Shown here: positions 6,355 to 12,311 of the stretch, one piece after another
Layout: each line of letters starts with the position of its first letter
How positions within the stretch are numbered: position 1 is the stretch's first letter
Source of the DNA: Avoscillospira sp045652125
GTDB taxonomy: Bacteria; Bacillota; Clostridia; Oscillospirales; Oscillospiraceae
Length of the DNA: 12,311 bases
Assembly: GCA_045652125.1 (NCBI GenBank)
Contig: JAZRTT010000043.1
Span: 1-12,311, forward strand
Reading direction: 5' to 3'
Notes under the pieces: generated by a model
Databases searched by the model: none
What the model saw: only the letters and a program-made list of their open reading frames with translations
Told to the model about the DNA's origin: nothing
Program-made: the position numbers and the translations under genes

Positions 6355-7629
6355 TTATCTGGCATATTCAAATTCCAGATCATAGATGCTGACAATATCT
6401 CCATCCTGAATGCCCATCGCCTCCAGGCGGTCAAAGAGGCCGGACTGCCGAAGCTGCCGGTCAAAATACATACGGGATTCATAATCGCCAAAGTTTACAT
6501 CCCCCAACAGCCGCTCCAGCCATGTGCCGGAAATGATCCACAGGTCGTCATGCTGTTCGATCTGAAGCTCCTCGGAATCCCCGGCCTCTGCCAGAGGCTT
6601 CACATACTCCGGCTCGTAGATCGTCACAGGGGGCAGCTGCCGAAGCTTTGCCGCCACGGTCTGCATAAGCCGCTGGGTACCCAGATGAGCAGCGGCGGAG
6701 ATCTCATAGAATTCATAGCCCTGTTCCGTTACATAGCTGCGAAGCCGCTCCAGATTATCACTGCCCTCTTCTATGAGATCCACCTTGTTGGCCACCACGA
6801 TCATGGGGCGGGAGGCCAGTTCGGGAGAATATTGGGCAAGCTCCTGGTTGATCTTCTCAAAATCTTCCACAGGATCCCGGGCTTCGGACCCGGACACATC
6901 CACCAGATGCACCAGCAGCCGGCAGCGATCAATATGCCGCAGGAAATCGTGACCCAGACCGAGCCCGTCCGCAGCACCTTCAATGATACCGGGAATATCG
7001 GCCATTACAAAGCTGACGCCCTCTTCCACATAGATAACGCCCAGATTGGGGTACAGCGTTGTGAAGTGATAGTTGGCGATCTTGGGTCTGGCATTGGACG
7101 TCACAGACAGCAAGGTGGATTTTCCTACATTGGGGAAACCCACCAATCCCACATCGGCCAGCAGCTTCAGCTCCAAAATGACCTCGTGGCTCTCGCCCGT
7201 AAGGCCTGCCTTGGCAAATCTGGGTACCTGCCGGGTCGGTGTGGCAAAATGCTTATTGCCCCAACCGCCTCTGCCGCCCTTGCAGAGAACAAAATCCTCC
7301 CTGTCGGACATATCCTGAATCACCGCGTTGGTCTCGGCATCTCTCACCACAGTGCCCCGGGGCACCAAAATGATCAGATCTTCACCGTTTTTTCCCCTGC
7401 GGCGGCCACCGGAACCGTCACCGCCGGGGGCGGCAGTGTATTTTCTTTTATAGCGAAAATCCATGAGGGTGGACATATTGTCGTCCACACGCAGCACGAT
7501 ACTGCCGCCGGTACCGCCGTCACCGCCGTCGGGACCGCCCTGTGCCACAAACTTTTCCCGATGGAAGGCGATGGCACCGTTGCCGCCGTTGCCGGCTTTG
7601 ACGAAAATTTTAACTTTATCTACAAACAT
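6355..7629 (-). CDS. obgE: Obg-family GTPase, ribosome assembly
   Basis: Essential GTPase that binds the large ribosomal subunit and links its assembly to growth state and (p)ppGpp. The 424-residue product has all three domains of the long Firmicute form: the glycine-rich Obg fold (about 1-158, with GGPDGGDGGTGGS at 31-43), the G domain with G1 GFPNVGKS (164-171), switch II DIPG (211-214), NKVD (281-284) and SAA (311-313), and a C-terminal OCT domain (about 345-424). The start at 7629 is preceded by GAGGTAA (7640-7634 on the minus strand), and MFVDKVKIFVKAGNGGNG is the usual N-terminus. It lies downstream of rpmA in the same direction, as commonly seen, but a hairpin terminator separates the two. 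Confidence 0.98.
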   Translation of the reverse strand: MFVDKVKIFVKAGNGGNGAIAFHREKFVAQGGPDGGDGGTGGSIVLRVDDNMSTLMDFRYKRKYTAAPGGDGSGGRRRGKNGEDLIILVPRGTVVRDAETNAVIQDMSDREDFVLCKGGRGGWGNKHFATPTRQVPRFAKAGLTGESHEVILELKLLADVGLVGFPNVGKSTLLSVTSNARPKIANYHFTTLYPNLGVIYVEEGVSFVMADIPGIIEGAADGLGLGHDFLRHIDRCRLLVHLVDVSGSEARDPVEDFEKINQELAQYSPELASRPMIVVANKVDLIEEGSDNLERLRSYVTEQGYEFYEISAAAHLGTQRLMQTVAAKLRQLPPVTIYEPEYVKPLAEAGDSEELQIEQHDDLWIISGTWLERLLGDVNFGDYESRMYFDRQLRQSGLFDRLEAMGIQDGDIVSIYDLEFEYAR

Positions 7630-7660
7630 AACGTTACCTCAATTTATTGACGTTACTGCT

Positions 7661-7666
7661 ATTGTA
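7661..7666 (-). promoter_or_regulatory. obgE: Possible -10 element for obgE
   Basis: TACAAT on the minus strand lies 32 bases before the obgE start, past the rpmA terminator. No convincing -35 sits 16-18 bases upstream; that region is the T-run of the terminator. It would explain how obgE is transcribed behind a terminator, but read-through is equally possible. Confidence 0.25.
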
Positions 7667-7681
7667 TGCAAAAACAAGAAG

Positions 7682-7712
7682 AAAAAAGGGTGTTGCGTTG
7701 CAACACCCTTTT
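7682..7712 (-). terminator. Intrinsic terminator after rpmA
   Basis: On the minus strand GGGTGTTGC (7708-7700) pairs with GCAACACCC (7696-7688) around a three-base loop, extended by AAAA/TTTT pairs (7712-7709 with 7687-7684) and followed by a long pyrimidine tract (TTTTTTCTTC and beyond). It starts 10 bases after the rpmA stop, and no other gene ends near it. Confidence 0.88.
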
Positions 7713-7721
7713 CTTGGCAAA

Positions 7722-8003
7722 TTACTGCTCAGCGTACACAGAGCACTTCTTGCGATCCTTGCCCATGCGCTCGAACTTGACCTTACCGTCAATGAGAGCA
7801 AACAGGGTATCATCGCTGCCGATACCGACATTGGTACCGGGATGAATGTGCGTGCCTCTCTGGCGAACCAGGATGTTGCCGGCCAGAACGAACTGACCGT
7901 CAGCGCGCTTCACACCCAGACGCTTGGACTCGGAGTCACGGCCGTTCTTGGTGGAGCCGCCGCCCTTTTTGTGGGCAAAGAACTGGAAGCTGATTTTGAG
8001 CAT
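7722..8003 (-). CDS. rpmA: 50S ribosomal protein L27 with cleavable N-terminal extension
   Basis: Large-subunit protein whose flexible N-terminus reaches toward the peptidyl-transferase centre. The 93-residue product has the conserved AHKKGGGSTKNGRDS block and GNILVRQRGTHIHPG. It begins MLKISFQFF before AHKKGG, the Firmicute-type nine-residue extension that must be removed between Phe9 and Ala10 by Prp, which is the adjacent gene. The start overlaps the prp stop by one base (TAATG), with a strong GGAGGTG (8018-8012 on the minus strand) 8 bases upstream inside the prp coding sequence. That gives L27 a stronger translation signal than prp itself. Confidence 0.98.
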   Translation of the reverse strand: MLKISFQFFAHKKGGGSTKNGRDSESKRLGVKRADGQFVLAGNILVRQRGTHIHPGTNVGIGSDDTLFALIDGKVKFERMGKDRKKCSVYAEQ

Positions 8004-8332
8004 TATGGTTGCACCTCCATTACTTCGATATAATCAGGATATTGGTCCCGCAGCTCACAGAGGGTGAGCATCATGCCTGCAAGAACAGCCTGTACGGCTT
8101 CTTCGTCCTCACAGACAGCGGGGAGGTTCAAGGTGATCCGGGCCTCTTTTTCGTTCACCTTGGTTTTGCAGCGGTTGCCCAGCACATCGGAGATGACGCA
8201 TTCGGCAAACTGCACAGCGGTGGTAACAGCGGCACAGACGATATCTGCACCTTCTTCTGCGTAACCGCTATGGCCCGAGACGGAAAATCCGGAGATTCTG
8301 CCGCCTTGATCGAAAAATTCTACTCTGGTCAT
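8003..8332 (-). CDS. prp: Prp, cysteine protease that processes ribosomal protein L27
   Basis: Removes the N-terminal extension of L27 before or during ribosome assembly (YsxB/DUF464 family, characterised in Staphylococcus aureus). The 109-residue product carries the catalytic pair: His21 in SGHSGYAEEGADIVCAA and Cys33 in the same block, matching the known H22/C34 arrangement. It sits between rplU and rpmA, the usual Firmicute position. Both junctions are one-base TAATG overlaps. No good ribosome binding site precedes its start (the bases are AAAAGATCTCTGTGTA), so it probably depends on reinitiation after rplU, which would keep the protease well below L21 and L27 in amount. Confidence 0.95.
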   Translation of the reverse strand: MTRVEFFDQGGRISGFSVSGHSGYAEEGADIVCAAVTTAVQFAECVISDVLGNRCKTKVNEKEARITLNLPAVCEDEEAVQAVLAGMMLTLCELRDQYPDYIEVMEVQP

Positions 8333-8643
8333 TACACAGAGATCTTTTCGATCTGCACCTTGGTGTAAGGCTGACGATGGCCCTGCTTGGTCTTGGAGTC
8401 CTTCTTGGCACGGAACTTCATAACGGTGATCTTCTTGCCCTTACCGTTCTTCAGAACCTTGGCGGCCACGGAAGCACCGGAAACAACGGGAGCACCGAAC
8501 TTGGAGTTCTCGCCGTCCAGGACTGCCAGCACCTGATCGAAGGTCACAGTGGTCTCGGCCTCAGCGTTCAGCTTTTCGATGAAGAGGATGTCGCCCTCCT
8601 TAACGCTGTACTGCTTACCGCCGGTCACGATAACTGCCTGCAT
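8332..8643 (-). CDS. rplU: 50S ribosomal protein L21
   Basis: Primary 23S rRNA-binding protein of the large subunit. The 103-residue product shows the standard start MQAVIVTGGKQYSVKEGD and the C-terminal KKDSKTKQGHRQPYTKVQI signature. The start at 8643 lies 8 bases after AGGTAGGTG (8660-8652 on the minus strand); an ATG five bases earlier is out of frame. It is the first gene of rplU-prp-rpmA, has a consensus promoter, and overlaps prp by one base. Confidence 0.98.
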   Translation of the reverse strand: MQAVIVTGGKQYSVKEGDILFIEKLNAEAETTVTFDQVLAVLDGENSKFGAPVVSGASVAAKVLKNGKGKKITVMKFRAKKDSKTKQGHRQPYTKVQIEKISV

Positions 8644-8722
8644 TTCATTTGCACCTACCTTTTTTGTAGACTCGCTCTGAAGGTGTGAGGCTGTCCCTCA
8701 ACTTCTACCTTTTCGACGCGGC
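8644..8722 (-). promoter_or_regulatory. rplU leader with hairpin, candidate L21 autoregulatory leader
   Basis: From the predicted start near 8722 the untranslated leader is about 79 bases. It contains a hairpin: GAAG (8705-8702) pairs with CTTC (8682-8679), and TGAGG (8700-8696) pairs with CCTCA (8690-8686), with a five-base loop and a small internal bulge. Firmicute rplU messages are known to carry a conserved L21 leader; position and size fit, but I cannot verify the family consensus by eye. Confidence 0.5.
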
Positions 8723-8728
8723 TTGTCT

Positions 8729-8757
8729 ATTATAGCAACAGAAGGTAAGGTTGTCAA
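8729..8757 (-). promoter_or_regulatory. Consensus sigma-A promoter of rplU-prp-rpmA
   Basis: On the minus strand TTGACA (8757-8752), exactly 17 bases, then TATAAT (8734-8729): both hexamers are perfect. The -35 box contains the TGA stop codon of the upstream mocA-like gene (8756-8754), so the two genes abut without any intergenic spacer for the -35. Confidence 0.92.
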
Positions 8758-9359
8758 ATAGTTTTTTCCTGTTTTTCGCATTTTTTCAAGCCTTTTTTCA
8801 GGCAATTTTCCATTGCCTCCGGTGTATCACAATCCAAAACCTCTATTTGTTTCACCAAATGCAGCCGCAGACGATCTTTGTGACAAAGAACCACCTTTTT
8901 TCCACCGGTATCTCCTTGCAATTGTGCCAATTCGGCAAAAAATTCCTTTGGAAACAGGCAGGGATTGCCGATATTTGTGCCGACTGCTGCTGCATGGATC
9001 AAATCCGGCTCCCGGAAAAAGCCTTTTGCCAATTCTATTAAGGTCTGTCTGCTCAACCACGGCTGGTCTGCCGCAGCGAAAACCACACCGTCACAATCCT
9101 GCATTTGCTCCAGTCCCAGACGGATGGTATGGCTGATACCCAGTTCCGGCTGTCTGTTTTCCACCGTAAGAAGCCCCAGTTTCTCTGCATAGGCTTTTAC
9201 AGGTTCATATCCGGTAACCACCACAGTTTTATCAAACAGTCCCTGGGTCTTTTCCAATATCCGGGCAAACAGGGGCTTGCCCAGAAAGTCCTGCAGGAGC
9301 TTATTGGTCCCAAAGCGGACAGAACTGCCCGCCGCCATAATGACACATCCCAATTTCAT
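8754..9359 (-). CDS. mocA: MocA-like molybdenum cofactor cytidylyltransferase
   Basis: Probably transfers CMP to molybdopterin to form the cytosine-dinucleotide cofactor used by xanthine dehydrogenase-type enzymes. The 201-residue product has the nucleotidyltransferase start MKLGCVIMAAGSSVRFGTNKL; AAG rather than the LAGG of MobA favours CTP. The DQPWLS motif (near 110-115) binds metal and nucleotide, and IGNPCLFPKEFF with LQGDTGGKKVV is the family's C-terminal block. The start at 9359 is chosen because GGGAG (9370-9366 on the minus strand) lies 6 bases before it and the core fold begins there; an in-frame ATG ten codons earlier lacks support. It diverges from xdhA, whose product would need the cofactor. 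The final residues are lysine-rich and its stop codon lies in the rplU promoter. A related nucleotidyltransferase acting on another substrate cannot be excluded. Confidence 0.85.
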   Translation of the reverse strand: MKLGCVIMAAGSSVRFGTNKLLQDFLGKPLFARILEKTQGLFDKTVVVTGYEPVKAYAEKLGLLTVENRQPELGISHTIRLGLEQMQDCDGVVFAAADQPWLSRQTLIELAKGFFREPDLIHAAAVGTNIGNPCLFPKEFFAELAQLQGDTGGKKVVLCHKDRLRLHLVKQIEVLDCDTPEAMENCLKKGLKKCEKQEKTI

Positions 9360-9396
9360 GACATTCTCCCTATCAAATACGGTTTGCACAGTTTCC

Positions 9397-9426
9397 AGTA
9401 TAACCTCCGCAGACAGTATCCGTCAA
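9397..9426 (-). promoter_or_regulatory. Probable promoter of the mocA-like gene
   Basis: On the minus strand TTGACG (9426-9421), an 18-base spacer and TATACT (9402-9397). Transcription would start near 9390, giving a leader of about 30 bases. This lies about 80 bases from the facing xdhA promoter element. Confidence 0.65.
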
Positions 9427-9500
9427 CCGGCTGTTTTTGTGAAAGTTCCATAATCTTTTTCTGTTTGACACATCTTTTCTATGCTATTTCCCTTGAAGTA

Positions 9501-9509
9501 TGCTATAAT
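9501..9509 (+). promoter_or_regulatory. Extended -10 promoter element of xdhAB
   Basis: TGCTATAAT is an extended -10 (TG, one base, consensus TATAAT at 9504-9509), 26 bases before the xdhA start. No good -35 lies 17 bases upstream (ATGCTA at 9481-9486), so the promoter may rely on the TG extension or on an activator. Confidence 0.65.
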
Positions 9510-9534
9510 GTAATGGAATAAAGGAGGGATTCTC

Positions 9535-11820
9535 ATGAGTGCCGTTGGCAAGAGCATCACCCGTGTAGACGCATATGACAAGATTACAGGCCGGGCCTTG
9601 TACACCGATGACCTGTGTGACAAATCTGCCCTGATCGCCAAAGTGGTTCATTCCACCATCGCCCACGGTTGGGTCAAGTCGGTGGACACCTCCGAGGCCA
9701 TGAAAGTCCCCGGTGTGGTCAAGATCGTCACCTGCTACGACGTGCCGGAGCATACCTTCCCCACGGCAGGTCACCCATGGAGTTTGGATGAAGGACATCA
9801 GGATGTGGCAGACCGTCACCTACTGAACCGGCATGTCCGTTTTTACGGCGATGATATCGCCGTTGTTCTGGCTGAAGATGAAATTTCCGCCGCCAGAGCA
9901 GCCAAATTGATCAAAGTCGATTATGAAGAATACGAATGCATGCTGAATGTGGACGACGCCATGAAGGAGGGTGCTCCCCTTATCCACCGCAACTGCCCCG
10001 GCAATGTCCGCAACCACACCACGATTCGCCGGGGTGATCTGCAGAAAGCATTGGAAGAGCCGGGGCTCATTAAGGTGGAAGGCTGGTACGAAACACCTAC
10101 CGTTCAGCACTGCCACATAGAAAACCACATCTGTTATGCCAAAATGGAGGCCGGCCGCATTGTGGTCGTCTCCTCCACCCAAATTCCACACATTGTCCGC
10201 CGGGTCTGCGGTCAGGCTCTGGGGATTCCCTGGGGCAAAATCCGAATTATCAAGCCCTACATTGGCGGTGGATTTGGCAATAAACAAGATGCCCTCTACG
10301 AGCCGCTTTGTGCATGGCTCACCACGCAGGTAGGCGGCAGACTGGTAAAGTTGGATAACAGCCGGGAAGAGACCTTTGTCAACACCCGTGTGCGCCATGC
10401 AATCAAGACCCATATTATTTCATGGGTACGGCCCGACGGTTCCTTTGCAGGCAGAAAACTGGAGGTTTTTTCCAATCAGGGCGCTTACGCCTCCCATGGC
10501 CACGCCATTGCCGCCAAAGGGCTCAACTGCTTCCCTCATATGTATCCTTGTGACAACGTGGACGGCGACGCCTGGACGGTCTACACCAACCGCCCAACCG
10601 CCGGTGCCATGCGCGGGTACGGCATCCCTCAGGCTATGTTTGCCGCCGAAAGCCACATTGACGACATTGCCAAGGCCCTGAACCTCTCGCCGGTAGAATA
10701 CCGGATGAAGTTCCTCATGCCCAAGGGGTACTATGAACCCTTCTCCAAAAACGAAAATTATTACGACACCTATAGAGAAGTTCTGGAAAAAGGCCGCCAG
10801 GTCATTGACTTTGAGAAAAAGTTCGAAGAATACAAACATCAGACCGGCCCGGTCCGCAAGGGTATTGGCTGCGCTGTATTCTGGTACAACACCGCAGTCT
10901 GGCCCATTGCACTGGAAACCAGTTCCTGCCGCATGGTCCTCAATCAGGACGGCTCTATTCAGGTGCAGACCGGTGAGACGGAAATCGGTCAAGGCTGTGA
11001 TACAGCCTTCAGCCAAATGGCGGCAGATGCCGTGGGGCTTCCGGTGGAAATGGTACATATGGTTTCCACTCAGGACACCGACATCACCCCCTTTGGTACG
11101 GGCGCTTACGCCTCCCGTCAAACCTATATCGGCGGATTCTCCATCCAGCAGACCGGTATGCTGCTGAAGGAGCGAATCCTGAAATACGCTCAAACGCTCA
11201 CCCGGCAGGCCTATCACCTATTGGATCTGGTGGATGGCCAGATCATCCGCGTTTCCGACGGACGGGTGCTCATGTCTGTCGGCGAGTTGGCTCTGCAGGC
11301 ATTGTACAGCTCGGAAAACTCTCAGCATCTTACCGCCGAGAGCACCTTCCAGATCAAAAACAACGCTTTCTCCTACGGCTGTACCTTTGCGGAAGTAGAA
11401 GTGGATATCCCCATGTGCAAAGCAAAGCTTCTGCGCATGGTCAACGTCCATGACTGCGGCACTCTCATCAATCCCCAGCTGGCAGAGGCGCAGGTGCATG
11501 GCGGCATGTCCATGGCCATCGGCTTCGGTCTTTCTGAGGAGCTGAAATTTGATCAAAAAACCGGCAAACCCCTCAACAACAACCTGCTGGACTATAAGCT
11601 CTCCACCTTTATGGATCACCCCCATTTGGAGGCACACTTCATTGAAAATCCCGAGCCCACCAGTCCCTACGGAACCAAATCTCTGGGAGAACCTCCCACC
11701 TGTTCCGGTGCTCCCGCCATCCGAAATGCCATTTTGAACGCCACCGGCGTTGCCATTGACCGCTGTCCCATCACTCCCCATATTCTCTTTGATGCATTCA
11801 AAGAGAACGGGCTGATTTAA
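9535..11820 (+). CDS. xdhA: Xanthine dehydrogenase, molybdenum-binding subunit
   Basis: Catalytic subunit that hydroxylates hypoxanthine or xanthine at the molybdenum site in purine breakdown or salvage. The 761-residue product is near the 752 of E. coli XdhA and aligns in order: hammerhead domain (about 17-125), then the two molybdopterin-binding domains. Visible motifs are GGGFGNKQD (244-252), AMRGYGIPQ with Arg360 at the substrate-binding position, TEIGQG (482-487), VNVHDCGTLINP, and SLGEPP with the catalytic Glu719. The residue after Lys250 is Gln, where the bovine enzyme has Glu802; E. coli XdhA also has GNKQD. The start has a strong AAAGGAGGG (9519-9527). xdhB follows after 13 bases; an iron-sulfur XdhC would be expected beyond the window. 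Relatives acting on other heterocycles share these motifs, so the substrate is inferred. Confidence 0.93.
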   Translation: MSAVGKSITRVDAYDKITGRALYTDDLCDKSALIAKVVHSTIAHGWVKSVDTSEAMKVPGVVKIVTCYDVPEHTFPTAGHPWSLDEGHQDVADRHLLNRHVRFYGDDIAVVLAEDEISAARAAKLIKVDYEEYECMLNVDDAMKEGAPLIHRNCPGNVRNHTTIRRGDLQKALEEPGLIKVEGWYETPTVQHCHIENHICYAKMEAGRIVVVSSTQIPHIVRRVCGQALGIPWGKIRIIKPYIGGGFGNKQDALYEPLCAWLTTQVGGRLVKLDNSREETFVNTRVRHAIKTHIISWVRPDGSFAGRKLEVFSNQGAYASHGHAIAAKGLNCFPHMYPCDNVDGDAWTVYTNRPTAGAMRGYGIPQAMFAAESHIDDIAKALNLSPVEYRMKFLMPKGYYEPFSKNENYYDTYREVLEKGRQVIDFEKKFEEYKHQTGPVRKGIGCAVFWYNTAVWPIALETSSCRMVLNQDGSIQVQTGETEIGQGCDTAFSQMAADAVGLPVEMVHMVSTQDTDITPFGTGAYASRQTYIGGFSIQQTGMLLKERILKYAQTLTRQAYHLLDLVDGQIIRVSDGRVLMSVGELALQALYSSENSQHLTAESTFQIKNNAFSYGCTFAEVEVDIPMCKAKLLRMVNVHDCGTLINPQLAEAQVHGGMSMAIGFGLSEELKFDQKTGKPLNNNLLDYKLSTFMDHPHLEAHFIENPEPTSPYGTKSLGEPPTCSGAPAIRNAILNATGVAIDRCPITPHILFDAFKENGLI

Positions 11821-11833
11821 GGAGGTATATCTT

Positions 11834-12311
11834 ATGTATGATATGTCTGCCTATTATGAAGCTGCTAGTGTTGCCGATGCCGTAGCCCTGCGGCTGGCTC
11901 ACCCGGAAGCCCAGATCATTGCCGGCGGTACCGACGTGCTGGTGCAGATGCGGGAGGGCAAACGGGCCGGAAAAGCACTTATTTCCATCTATGGTCTGGA
12001 TGAAATCCGGGGTATTTCCATGGAAGATGACGGCACCATCCGTATCGGCTCTCTCACCAGCTTCTCCCATATCACCAAAGATCCCATTATCCAAGCCCAC
12101 ATCAATGTTTTGGGTGAGGCCGTAGATATGGTGGGCGGCCCCCAGATCAGAAACGCCGGTACCATCGGCGGCAACACCTGCAACGGCGTGACCTCGGCAG
12201 ATTCTGCCTCCACCCTGTTTGCGTGGGATGCACTGGTGGAGCTGACGGGGCAAAGCGGCAAACGCGTCCTGCCCATTTCGGAGTTTTACATCAAGGAAGT
12301 CGGAGGCCAAG
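11834..12311 (+). CDS. xdhB: Xanthine dehydrogenase, FAD-binding subunit, 3' end outside the window
   Basis: Flavin subunit that passes electrons from the iron-sulfur centres to NAD. The 159 codons present are the N-terminal half of the roughly 290-residue family protein. FAD-binding motifs are AGGTDVLVQ (30-38) and TIGGNTCNGVTSADS (110-124), and GPQIRN just before the latter is also typical of XdhB. The ATG at 11834 follows GGAGGT (11821-11826) by 7 bases and gives the usual N-terminus (MYDMSAYYEAASVADAV). The frame stays open to the last base. It lies 13 bases after xdhA and is clearly cotranscribed. Confidence 0.95.
   Translation, partial: MYDMSAYYEAASVADAVALRLAHPEAQIIAGGTDVLVQMREGKRAGKALISIYGLDEIRGISMEDDGTIRIGSLTSFSHITKDPIIQAHINVLGEAVDMVGGPQIRNAGTIGGNTCNGVTSADSASTLFAWDALVELTGQSGKRVLPISEFYIKEVGGQ

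Noticed and set aside
6268..7650. A 460-codon open frame on the plus strand covering all of obgE
   Set aside because: It is antisense to an unmistakable, full-length ObgE, begins inside the terminator hairpin, and has low-complexity composition expected from the opposite strand of a codon-biased gene.
8756..9389. Start of the mocA-like gene at the ATG at 9389
   Set aside because: The extra ten residues precede the family N-terminus, have no binding site, and the predicted transcription start near 9390 leaves no leader for it; 9359 has a well-placed GGGAG.
9465..9470. TTGACA as the -35 box of the xdhA promoter
   Set aside because: It is 33 bases from the TATAAT at 9504-9509, far too distant, and no other -10 lies 16-18 bases after it.
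1..12311. Mobile elements, CRISPR arrays, tRNA/rRNA genes or a horizontally acquired island
   Set aside because: No transposase, integrase, spaced direct repeats, tRNA-like fold or abrupt compositional break was seen; all open stretches are explained by housekeeping or common metabolic genes.

Overview
The window looks like a chromosomal segment of a moderately GC-rich, low-branching Firmicute, most likely a gut-associated clostridium (Oscillospiraceae-type is my guess from gene content, not a demonstrated assignment). The evidence is: the rplU-prp-rpmA order with an L27 that carries the cleavable N-terminal extension found in Firmicutes, strong AGGAGG-type ribosome binding sites, sigma-A-like promoters, an L-fucose utilisation pair, and a clostridial-style xanthine dehydrogenase locus. 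There is no sign of mobile DNA, prophage, CRISPR, tRNA or rRNA.

Layout. (1) 1-2993, plus strand: the 3' five-sixths of L-fucose isomerase (fucI), a fucose mutarotase (fucU) and an AEC-family membrane carrier whose start codon overlaps the fucU stop. A strong hairpin without a U-tract separates fucI from fucU, and a strong intrinsic terminator closes the unit. (2) 3004-5529, plus strand: a zinc/manganese-type ABC importer, binding lipoprotein (TTG start) - ATPase - permease, joined by two ATGA overlaps and preceded by its own promoter. A YesL/DUF624 membrane protein follows after a 73-base gap. (3) A perfect 19-bp hairpin at 6258-6299 serves as a shared terminator for two converging units. (4) 6355-9359, minus strand: obgE is the last gene, preceded in transcription order by rpmA (L27), prp (the protease that trims L27), rplU (L21) and a MocA-like molybdopterin cytidylyltransferase. 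A consensus promoter lies at the end of mocA and drives the ribosomal genes; a hairpin terminator lies between rpmA and obgE. (5) 9535-12311, plus strand: xdhA and the first half of xdhB (molybdenum and FAD subunits of xanthine dehydrogenase), divergent from mocA.

How the genes work together: fucI/fucU feed L-fucose into catabolism, and the coupled AEC carrier may move a related sugar-acid or fermentation product. The ABC genes form a complete importer for a divalent metal, most likely zinc. L21, Prp and L27 form a self-contained maturation unit, with the ribosome-assembly GTPase ObgE next to it. MocA probably supplies the cytosine-dinucleotide form of the molybdenum cofactor that XdhA needs, and the two share a 175-base divergent control region.

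I do not see a clearly new biological system here. The points most worth checking are the AEC carrier coupled to fucU, the candidate operator of the metal importer, the cysteine/histidine-rich ATPase N-terminus, the rplU promoter embedded in the mocA stop codon, and the mocA/xdhAB divergent pair.
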